41,476 nucleotides of DNA from positions 1 through 41,476 of the forward strand of contig JBBBWG010032675.1 in the NCBI GenBank assembly GCA_037176905.1. The letters are read 5' to 3'. The DNA is from Azolla pinnata (lineage: Eukaryota > Streptophyta > Polypodiopsida > Salviniales > Salviniaceae). Below the pieces are notes generated by a model. It had not been told where the DNA came from and searched no databases. It saw only the letters and a list, made by a program, of their open reading frames with translations. The position numbers were made by a program, and so were the translations under genes. Each line of letters opens with the position of its first letter. Position 1 is the first letter of the stretch. Of this stretch, positions 20,013 through 29,561 are shown one piece after another.

Positions 20013-23000
20013 TCAACCTTTTTTTGGTAATGCTTCCATCGTTTCCTTGATAGCTTGGAACACGTATGCTGGATCCTTTTCAGCGGAGATCTACAGCGTG
20101 CAAAAGATGGGTGTAAAATAATTGCGAAACATATGGCCTAATTCTTTTTTGTTTGGTTCCATACCTCTTTCATTACAGAAGAAGTGTTTTTCGACTTGTA
20201 ATAGTCTATCACAGGCTTAGACTCCTTTTGGAAAGTCTCAAACCGTAGCTTGATGGTCTTTATGTTATCATCGGCACGATTGGATGTTTTCCCACGGTCC
20301 AGCAACCTCTTCTCCATGGTGCTCATGGAGCAGTTCAAGTAGATGACAACAGCTGGTTTGCCAAACTGATCAACATCATAAAAACAACAATACAGGAGTT
20401 TTTTCTCATTAGATCCAGCACACAGATCGCATCAATGACAAGCTCTTCATTTTCATGGTTTGCACTAGATAAGTTGCCCTCTTTCTAGTGTTCTGCAGCG
20501 AGAAAAGCAATGGTCAGAAAGTGTTATATATACATACCTTCTCCTCGAATGCATGGGCTTGCTCTAATGATCTAGGAAAACCATCGATGAGGAAGTGTTT
20601 ACAACTAGATGCCCGGAAAGCGTTGTCAATCAGTGCGAGTGTGGTCGACAGTGGCACTAATCCTCCGCTGCGCATGATTGCATCCACTTCACATCCAATG
20701 CTCGATCTAGCCTTCACTTCATTTCGTAGTAGATCTCCCGTCGATACATGTGTATAACCGAATTCCCGCACCTATAAAACCGTTAACAACATTATAATCC
20801 CATGCTTATGACAGTCGCACATGAAAATGAATCATCCAGTGATAATCTGAAGCTCCATCATCTACAAACGCCCATTTTTCTGCATCCAGTTAAGTTGATG
20901 CTAAAGCTAAAACAGATAGCTGAAATGATGAGTGCTCTTTCTTGACCAGCAAGTTGATTACCTACCATTTGCTTACATTGTGTGCCTTTTCCAGATCCGG
21001 GTCCACCTACAAAGAAACAGATAGCATGATTTGATGTATACATTGAGAAAGGGCAATCGTTGCAGTAAAAAATTTGTGATTCACATTTCTAGTTTGGTTG
21101 GTTTCTGAAAGAAATTTATACCATCGTGACTCACACACATCCAACCCAAATCTTTTAAACTCATATACTTGATCTCATCACATAAGTTTCTCAATTTTTA
21201 ACGTACCTAATATAAAGACATATTCTAATTTTGAGCAATCATGCTTCTTGTGTCCCAATACTGTAAGTGGTAGTATGCTGAACATCTCTTTGAGATGGCT
21301 TGCAACTTCCAGGAATACCTCAACTTTTTCAAGTGATCCAGCCTTAATCTACAAAAAGTAAAACAATAATCATCTTAAAACATAGAGATATTTCGATATT
21401 CAACACAAGCTTCTTTCCTTATGGAACCTTTGGGCCTTGCCTTTTTGAATTGTTGTGGGTACTTTGCTGCAAAGTAGTCAACGATGCCTGGGTACTCTTG
21501 ATTAAATTGCTCAATCCTCTTAACAATTGCTTCTGATTTATCATCGACTCGTTCTCCAGACTCTGCACGCTTCAACAACCTTTCCTCCAACTTCTCACTT
21601 GGGCATGCCAAGTAAATGGTAACATTGGGTGTGAACTGATCACCATGCCGAATTTGATCTCATCAATTATGTCTCATTCATGTTTCCAAAAATTTTAATT
21701 TTGTCATCAAAATCATGCACAATTATTCTGGGAAAGTTCCAAGGTGTTTGCTTGATTTTCATTGATAGCAACTGCATTTTCCACATTGAGCAATCAACCA
21801 AACGGGTCATCGAACATCACACTCTTGAATGAATGGCTATTCTAGGGGTTATGGTTATGGGTTTATGGCTTTATAAGCACCATAGGGTGCTCTACATTTT
21901 CCAGTGAGGCGACTTTATCCCGGCATAGATTCTGAGCAACATATCATTCCGTGATCTCTACACCCTTGATTATAATGTCCATCTCTTCATACTTGATGCC
22001 ACTACGCCTGTCCTTTGGAATACTTTCCACAACCAAAAACTTCAATCTACTTTCAGTTCCCTCATTCCTCGATGGTAGATATATATGGATATATACATGA
22101 GGATTGCCAGCATTTGTATAGATGATCTGCATAAAACTCTAGGGCAATGACTTTTTTAGAATTCTCTATGCTCCTCCATTCGCCCTTTAGGTTGTGCTGG
22201 AAGTTCCAAGCAAGAATAGTCTCTAGCAGACGGAAGCACATCATTGACGCACAAAACATTTTTGCATAAACTTTGGGTGTTGAATAAGTAGTAGGTGGTG
22301 TACCAAAGATTCAAAGGGCTGGATCTGATCGACGGTTTTGGGGAAGTCGTCGATGAGGAGGCGATGCTTGGATGTGGGGCTGAGAGTCTCCAGGTGAGCT
22401 CTCAACACATTGAGGGCGAATTCATTAGACACAAGGCGGCCTTCCTGCATCGGCTTGGCGGCATTGGAGCTCGAGCCCTTCTGCACCTCTGCACGAATGA
22501 GCGTGCCCATGCATATACGTGTCATGTCGAACTCCTCTGCCATCTTGTTGCACAATGTCGACTTCCCAGACCCTGGCCCACCTGCAAAAATGTGTGCTCC
22601 ATACCATTGCTTTACCTTACCAGAATTTGAGGAAGATGCAATCTACCCAATGTTTCTTGAATACCCTACTGCAATATGCATGTCTGCCGTGCGATGATGA
22701 ATCAGAAAGTGTTGTGCAAGATTTCCCCAGATACAGCTTTTAGAAGCATCGGACCCCTAGTCACAGCGGTGGCTCGATATGTAAAAGTATTCAAGACTCT
22801 GGAATCCAAATCTGCAATTCTTGGAACATTCTATATATGTGTTTGACCATGCACATCAGGCATCATAATTTCAGCTTTCCAGATATAATTCTCAGGAAAC
22901 ATCCCCTAGTCATTGTGCTGATGTAGCAGGGGGTGGGCGCGACTTCAGATGAATAGCTGTAACTTGCAATTGCCATCTTCCAAATATTCGGAAGTGTCCC

Positions 23001-24216
23001 AGGAACCACCCCAAATATAAGACTTATCATGCATTTTGCGAGAAACAAAACACCCTTCATGTCGGGCTGATCTTAGCATCTCCCAAAACTGTGATGAAGG
23101 GCACCGATGGTGGTATTACAGTCTGTGCATCTAAAATCTCCTTATGGTTAAAAGCATTTGGAAAAGTCCCAGCAACCACAGTTTCAAATATAAGATTTGT
23201 GAGGCATTTTTGCAAGAAACAGAACACCCTTCATGTCGGGTTGATCTTAGCATCTCCCGAAACTGCGATGAAGGGCACCGATGGTGGAATTACAGGGGTC
23301 CCAAAACTCTGTAGAGCAAATCCAGTCTGTGCATCTACAATCTCCAAAGCATTTGTAAAAGCCCCAGCAACCACAGTTTCAAAATATAAGACTTGTGAGG
23401 CATTTTTGCAAGAAACAAAACACCCCCCTTCATGTCAGGTTGATCTTAGCATCTCCTGAAACTGCGATGAAGGGCACTGATGGTGGAATTACAGGGGTCC
23501 CAAAACTCTGTAGAGCAAATCCAGTCTGTGCATCTACAATCTCCAAAGCATTTGTAAAAGCCCCAGCAACCACAGTTTCAAAATATAAGACTTGTGAGGC
23601 ATTTTTGCAAGAAACAAAACACCCCCCTTCATGTCAGGTTGATCTTAGCATCTCCTGAAACTGCGATGAAGGGCACTGATGGTGGAATTACAGGGGTCCC
23701 AAAACTCTGTAGAGCAAATCCAGTCTGTGCATCTACAATCTCCAAAGCATTTGGGAAAGTCCCAGCAACCACAGTTTCAAAATATAAGACTTGTGAGGCA
23801 TTTTTGCAAGAAACAAAACACCCCCCTTCATGTCAGGTTGATCTTAGCATCTCCTGAAACTGCGATGAAGGGCACTGATGGTGGAATTACAGGGGTCCCA
23901 AAACTCTGTAGAGCAAATCCAGTCTGTGCATCTACAATCTCCAAAGCATTTGGAAAAGTTCCAGCAACCACAGTTTCAAATATAAGACTTGTGTGAGGCA
24001 TTTTTGCAAGAAACAAAACACCCTTCATGTCAGATTGATCTTAACATCTCCCGAAACTGCGATGACGGGCACCAATGGTGGACTTACAGGGGCCCCAACA
24101 CTCTGTAGAGCAAATCCCGCCTGTGCATCTACAATCTCCTTATGGCTAAAAGCATTTGGAAGGATGATATGATGAGGGGGAAAAAAAAGACCTAGAACAA
24201 GCACGCAAAACTTCAT
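20013..24216 (-). CDS. two-domain adenylate kinase (nucleoside monophosphate kinase family)
   Basis: Eight exons on the reverse strand: 24216-24192, 22581-22304, 21635-21441, 21348-21207, 21006-20966, 20771-20538, 20365-20165 and 20090-20013, giving 397 residues. Both halves are adenylate kinase folds: P-loop GGPGSGKST at 9-17 and GGPGSGKGT at 214-222. The second half is canonical (STGDLLRNEV, LIDGFPRSLEQ, NRADDN). The first half is altered at key sites: MGTLIRAEV replaces TGDLLR and LIDDFPK replaces IDGFPR. Adenylate kinases interconvert ATP and AMP with two ADP. Multi-domain forms are common in cilia and specialised cells, which would suit a plant with motile sperm (inference). The first exon is only 25 bases. 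Its Met may be internal if an upstream exon exists, since the frame stays open without ATG to about 24460. The 21349-21440 intron uses a GC donor. Confidence 0.78.
22900..24165. repeat. tandem array of 174-199-bp units inside adenylate kinase intron 1
   Basis: The landmark CTTCATGTC recurs at 23055, 23229, 23428, 23627, 23826 and 24023, giving spacings of 174, 199, 199, 199 and 197. A diverged partial copy precedes it from about 22950. The 23428-24022 copies are nearly identical. The outer copies (near 23130 and 24140) keep CTCCTTATGG and a TAAAAGCATTTGG stretch that the inner copies lack. Open frames through the repeats on both strands look like by-products of the repetition. Confidence 0.92.
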
Positions 24217-24970
24217 GTCGTGCGTGATCACGCTCTTTGTCCATGGCACAGCGGCAGGGACAGGCAGTGCAAGAGCTGCTGTTGCTGCTGCCCCTCCTCG
24301 TGGGCTCTTCCCACCGTTAGGTTTCCCGTCTCCGATCTTCTCAGCATTGCTGGTCTTTTGGCCACTGTAAAAGCAGTTTGATCGCACAAAGCAAAGAAGA
24401 AGCACAGAAAACGACGCCCTGAGCGTGTTAGGGTTTTCGTTCCGGGAGAACGGAAGAGATCAGATCTGTTGCCCAAACCGATCCCATCAGAAATTGTTTC
24501 GTTTTCGACGTTACTTGGCTTTGCTCTGCTTGCTGCTGCTGCTGCTCTTCTCGTTCTCGTTCCTGGTGTTCTTCGAGCCTCCTGTGCTCTTGGCCTGCTC
24601 TTTGCTGCCCTTCTTCTGAACCGTCTTCTCCGCTGCGCTCGTCTGCTCGGAAGCGTGCAGGGACGAGGGCCCGCAGCCCATGATGAAGCAGAAAGACAGG
24701 AAGGCCTTCGCTTCTAGGATTTAGGGTTTAGGGCTAGCGATGGAGCAAAACGGAGCTTTCTTCTTCTTCTTCTTCTGCTGCTGCTCCTCCTCCTCCTCCT
24801 TCTGCTTCAACAGATGGATCGAAGCAGAGCAGAGCAGAGCAGAGCAGGAGCAGCGCGCCTCTTCGTCCCGAAACGTTCTTCCTTTCTTCACGCCCGCCAT
24901 ATCCATTTTTCTTCACAAAGACAAATATTTCTGTTGTTTGACGGAACAGGTTCACATGCTCATGACAGTT

Positions 24971-25036
24971 AACGGTTTTAACGGCTTTAACGGCTTTAAC
25001 GGTTTTAACGGTTTTAACGGTTTTAACGGCTTTAAC
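24971..25036 (+). repeat. 9-bp AACGGYTTT tandem repeat
   Basis: Seven consecutive units AACGGTTTT or AACGGCTTT start at 24971 and recur every 9 bases to 25025, followed by an inverted AACCGTT and another AACGG near 25060. AACGG is the core of the MYB3R-bound mitosis-specific activator element. Confidence 0.9.
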
Positions 25037-25207
25037 CGTTTTTTTTGCTCCAAATCAATTCAACGGTTTTTTTTTTGGTCGGAAATAAAACCGCTTCCCG
25101 GATCGAGTAACATGCCATTCACAAGGCGAAGAAGATCTGTCTCGCCTCTGAGCTCGGCAGAAACCCTACCCCTAACGAGCATATAAGAAGAGCATGGAGG
25201 AGATCAG

Positions 25208-25232
25208 AAACCCTAACCCTAACCCTAACCCT
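25208..25232 (+). repeat. short hexameric CCCTAA tract
   Basis: Four CCCTAA units in a row. The spacing is 6 bases, unlike the 7-base CCCTAAA used in the other telomere-like tracts of this window. Confidence 0.85.
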
Positions 25233-26227
25233 CACGAGCATTAAGAGCACGAATGATCTGCTTTTGCTTGGAAAGCCTTTTTGTTTCGGACGACTCCACG
25301 AGACGAGAGCTGCAAAAGGCTTTTGAGGTCGAGAGGATACTTCTGATCCGATCAAATTTGAAGCGTTGTGGGAGACGAAGCAAAGTGTGTGCGAATATCG
25401 GAACCAAACCGCCTGTTCAAAACCCCTCAACTGACAAATCGCTTGTGACCAAAACCCACAATGCTACCAATCCTACAAAACATGCTATAACTCGGCAATT
25501 TTCCACTCACTTTAAGATATTGAGACGACGTATGATGATCGAGTTCATGTTGCTATCACGTCTCATGTGTTTGAGCGCATTGTAAAAGCTGATATTTCTC
25601 GCAGAAGTTGGTAAGTTGTAGACAATAGATTTTGAAGTTTTGTCTACGGCTTCTTTCGGTTCAAGGGTACAAATACCAACAACTTAACCATCTCCATATA
25701 ACTCAATTCATCAGCTTTACCATCGCGTTATACATGCCCATCTGAGTCGAATCTTGTAAGGAATCTTTCACTTATCAAGAGCTAATAACTACATATCCAT
25801 CCATATCCATCCCATGGAGAATCGGTTACTCAAACAACAGAATATTCGTATCATTTAGAAGTGCCGATTATTCGACCTCCTAAATGCAGTATACCAATCA
25901 AATGTACAGTAGCCAATGCAATAGATCAATTCCATTGATGTTCGGTTTAACAAAACAAGAATGTGAATATACATACCATTGAGCAGTGCCGAGTTTTCGA
26001 CCCCCCTCAATGCTGTATACCAATCAATGTACAGTACCACCCAAACTACAAAGGGAGGAGTAGATATCACAATGTACCACAGAATACAGAGGAGATATCA
26101 GATTAACATTGTTAGGTGAATCACACATGCCATTCCATGGTATTCCCATTTTCCTAGGCTTCAAATAGGCTTCTGAAAATTGGTACTCTATACTAGATAT
26201 GATCAGAAGACTCTAGAGTAAGGGAAA

Positions 26228-28222
26228 TCAATGGTGGGCAAAGTGTTCTTTCTTTTTCTGTAAGAGATACAGCAAGATTCCTCCTGCTACCGCGACATTT
26301 AGCGATTCGAATCTACCAGGCATCGGTATAGAGATGGGAGAACAAACGGCTTTTACCTCCTGTGAGAGACCTTGCCCTTCGCTGCCTAATACCAGGCACA
26401 TCGGATTTTCATCTCGATCGGTGCCCGATAACTCATCAGCCCCCTTGATATCCATTAACACCTTACTCCTTTCATTTAGAAGTAACTCTCTCTTTGATGA
26501 TTTCGTGACACTGTCGTTGGATGGTTCACCAGCATAGAGCTTCATTTCCTTTGCTTTTGCAAAGTCCCTGAGGTGGATCCAATTGCCACACGCAATGGGG
26601 ATCCAGAAACATGCTCCTCGTGATGCTCGTAGTGCTTTCTCATTGAAAGGATCACAACATCCATTCATCAAGAAAACGCCGTCCTGTGATATATATGTAG
26701 ACATAAATGCAACGGAGCACTAATACTTCAAAACACAACTAAGGGTTCAAATTGACATCACAACACAAAGCAAATATTTGAATGCTTTACAATAGAGATA
26801 GTGTTCTGATGCTTCACATTTACAAAAGCTGTTGCCAGAGACATACATTAAACTCTACATCCACCAACAGATATATAAACGAATGCAAATCATATAATCT
26901 TCTTCACATGTGCACATGCAAATGCACACACCTACACATCCACCTACATATATTATAAATATACCAATAAAAATGCAAACAAGTGCAGATATGTATAAAA
27001 AATCTTCATATACACAGACACATGCATGCATACACACACAGATCCCCGACATGCATTATAAATTTACAGATGCAGATACATAAAAGACACATTCATATAC
27101 AAATGCAGACATGTTCTGCCATTTCCATACGCATACAATGAACATAAATATAAGAGAGAACGAACTGCATACCCAATCGAAGGCTGCCGCAGTGCGTAAG
27201 AGTGTCCCTAGATTTCCTGGATCCTACCCCAACAAGGAGTACTCGAGTTAAACAAAATCACTAAGGGTTAGAAACACGGAACTTCCAGACTTAGTTACAG
27301 GCTTAGTATAGAACGGAAATTGAATTTCCCACCTGAATGCCATCAAGCACGAGTAATCTCTGAGGGTTAGGACACCATGAGTTCAAATCTGAGAAGGAAC
27401 GGCCATTTTCTTCATCCAGTAAGCAGAATGATGATGGGAAGGAGGTAATACCAATCGTATTCAATCCTTGTATGGATTCCACGCCCGAGAGCTTCTTCAT
27501 TACCTCGCTGGTCACAAAGATCACTCTCTCAGAGATCTCCGAAAGGTCTTCGTATCCATGACTTCCTTCAAGCACGAGCAAATGCTGGAGGAAGATCTTC
27601 TTCCCGAACCTAGAAAAGGATATATCGCAGAGCTCCCTTCGAAAGAAGCAAGAAGAAACACAGGATCACAGATTAGCCGAGCGTAAAAGACGGTCTAAAC
27701 ATGGGCTTAATTGAATGGAGCGAGTCTAATCGAACAATGGGTGGGGTAAGCTCAACGACGAGTTTCAGGTTTATGGTCTTTCCATTTCCAATACACGGAT
27801 TTTAGGGTTCTGGGGTTAGGGTTTCGGTTCTGGGGCCTCTGGGTTAGGGCTTCGGGGTTTTAGGGTTTCAGGCTTTCGGCTGCGGGGTTCTGCGTCTAGA
27901 CCCTAAACCCCTAAACCCTAAACCCTAAACCCTAAATCCTAAACCCTAAACCCTAAACCCTAAATCCTAAACCCTAAACCCTAGACCTTAACACCACAGA
28001 AACGGATTGAAAAGGGATTGAAAGCAAGCACCTGAGAGGCGTATCTCCCACGACGACGAGGGAGGAGGAGGCGTGCCTGTAGGAGGCGGCCTGTCGGAGC
28101 TTGACGACGTGCTTGACGAAGGCGTTGGAGAGGCTGGAGAGGCGGTCGACGTGAAGGGGGAGCTGAGGGGCGGAAGAAGCACAGCAGATGCCCAGCTCTG
28201 CAGCAGGAGCTCCAATCACCAT
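26228..28222 (-). CDS. SpoU/TrmH-family RNA 2'-O-ribose methyltransferase
   Basis: Four exons on the reverse strand: 28222-28032, 27609-27333, 27223-27173 and 26683-26228, giving 324 residues with phases closing. The N-terminal part (SNAFVKHVVKLRQAASYRH, then SSSLVVVGD) is the substrate-binding region. SPOUT motif 1 is DPGNLGTLLRTAAAFDW (157-173), motif 2 LVLGSEGQGLS (270-280) and motif 3 IPMPGRFESLNVAVAGGILL (292-311). These form the trefoil-knot SAM site, which methylates the 2'-OH of rRNA or tRNA. The length is normal for plant members. Organelle targeting is unclear: the chosen Met gives only a short leader, while upstream in-frame Met codons within a GAA/AAG tract (near 28275-28290) would add a Lys-rich extension. 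Intron 1 holds telomere-like repeats. Confidence 0.9.
27800..27988. repeat. telomere-like repeats in inverted halves, inside SpoU intron 1
   Basis: Bases 27800-27870 contain degenerate TTTAGGG and GGTTAGGGTTTCGG units. Bases 27900-27988 are clean CCCTAAA units with a few CCTAAAT variants. The two halves therefore run in opposite orientations with about 30 bases between them. Confidence 0.92.
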
Positions 28223-28252
28223 ATCCGGAATGCACAAGGAGCTTGAAATGCT

Positions 28253-28394
28253 CTTCTTCTTCTTCTTCTTCTTCTTCATCTTCTTCATCATCTTCTTCTT
28301 GGATTTTGGATTTTGGATTTGGATTTGGATTTTGATTTTGGATTTGGATTTGGATTTTAGATTTGGATTTGGATTTGGATTTGGATTTGGGACT
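28253..28394. repeat. CTT tract and (GGATTT)n minisatellite upstream of the SpoU gene
   Basis: CTT/CAT triplets (28253-28297) are followed by GGATTT and GGATTTT units to about 28394. Both probably lie in the leader or promoter of the reverse-strand methyltransferase gene. The open frames here are repeat translation. Confidence 0.9.
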
Positions 28395-28740
28395 TCTGAG
28401 AGTACAATTTGCCCTCTGATGATCGATGGATGGATGGATGGATTCTCGATCACTCAGATCGGATCGAACCAGTGGATTTGTTTTACAGTAGAATTTGGAT
28501 TTCTGAAAGTAGAATTTTCCCGCTCGGAATTCTTGCAACGAATGTGAGGATTTAATGATCAGAGGACCGATGGATGATTGAACGGATCCTCGGATCGGAT
28601 CGGATCGAATCGATCTTGTGGGATTTGGATAGTAGTATATTTGGATTTCTATACAGTAGAATCTGCCCTCTCGAATTCTCACATCGAATGTGAGAATCTG
28701 ATGATCAGGGCGTCGATGGATGGATCATGGCTCGCATTCA
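28395..28740. repeat. diverged ~146-bp tandem repeats between divergent genes
   Basis: A segment starting TTTGGATTTCT and running through GAATTCT, ACGAATGTGAG, TGATCAG and CGATGGATG occurs at 28494 and again at 28640. A partial, more diverged copy precedes it near 28395. GATC/GGATC runs (GGATCGGATCGGATCG) lie between. From 28741 to 29100 I see no feature. Confidence 0.75.
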
Positions 28741-29099
28741 TTCGTCATTGCTTGACACGAAAATCTTTTTATGCAAGCTGATACAGGGGTCCTCTTCTAG
28801 AGCCAGCATCGGTGTCGCAAGCGTTGCCAAAACAACGATGAATCCCATGGCTAGCCTACAAGCCTTATCATGTGCACAATCTGTTTTCTAGTAGATTTTT
28901 GTGCACACTACGGCCTGGAAATCTGCAACAGCAGCAACAGCAGTGTGGCATAGCAACGGATATCTGTTCATTCAGCAGCACAAAATAGTTGAAGATGATA
29001 AAGCAGGGTGCCATTTCGAACGTCGATGAAGCTTGGCATCGACAAGTTCGTCGTCCGAAGCTAGCGTCTCCGGACAGCTGCTGGTGATGCCCTAGACCG

Positions 29100-29445
29100 T
29101 AAAAACCCTAAAACCCCAGGAAATTGTCTCTGCAGGATCTGAGAAACCCTTTAAACCCTAAAACCCCCAGGAAATATCTCTATAGGATTTGAGAAACCCT
29201 TAAAACCCTAAAAAACCCTAGGAAATGTCTCAGCAGAATTCGAGAAACCCTTCAAACCCTAAAACAATGTCTCTGCAGCAGAATCTAAGAAACCCTTAAA
29301 ACCTCTAAAACAATGTCTCTGCATAATCTAAGAAATCCTTGAAAGCCTTAAAACCCTAAAACAACAGGAAATGTGGGCGCCAGATCTCAAAAACCCTTAA
29401 AACCCTAAAACCCCCAAACCAAGCTTAGAAACCCTAATCTGGGGC
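29100..29445 (+). repeat. ~58-bp repeats built around AAACCCTAAAA telobox motifs
   Basis: Roughly six diverged units combine AAACCCTAAAACCC with AGGAAATGTCTCTGCAG and AATCTGAGAAACCCTT. Each unit brings one or two AAACCCTA motifs in the sense orientation of the gene that starts at 29562, about 120 bases downstream. Confidence 0.85.
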
Positions 29446-29561
29446 CTCTCCAGAAATGGAAGGAGAAAAATGACCGTGTTCTTTTGCATTAGAATTGGTC
29501 CTTAGCATGCCACATGTTGATCAGGAGAGGAGAGCATTTGCATGCCCTGCTGTGGACCCAT

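Larger units (their letters stand above)
24425..26227. other. intergenic region rich in short repeats
   Basis: I find no supported gene. The region holds a telobox-like AGGGTTTTCG near 24430, a GATTTAGGGTTTAGGG motif near 24718, CTT/CTG triplets (24757-24800), a GCAGA run near 24826-24848, an AACGG array, a hexameric CCCTAA tract (25208-25232), and two copies of a ~50-bp segment (GTGCCGA..TTCGAC..GTATACCAATCAA) at about 25860 and 25985. An 82-codon hydrophobic frame at 24469-24717 looks like GCT-repeat translation. Confidence 0.55.

Noticed and set aside
21375..21440. Read-through of the adenylate kinase exon into ARPKGSIRKEAC and a stop
   Set aside because: It would truncate the protein before the second domain and breaks the family match that the GC-AG splice restores.
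23091..23996. Series of forward frames of 87-122 codons repeating the same peptide
   Set aside because: They are by-products of the 199-bp intronic array. Each ends at the same repeat stop, and no start, splice or family feature supports them.
24469..24717. 82-codon hydrophobic frame
   Set aside because: Driven by GCT/CTG repeats (Leu/Ala runs). No conserved motif or transcript signal, and it sits among teloboxes.
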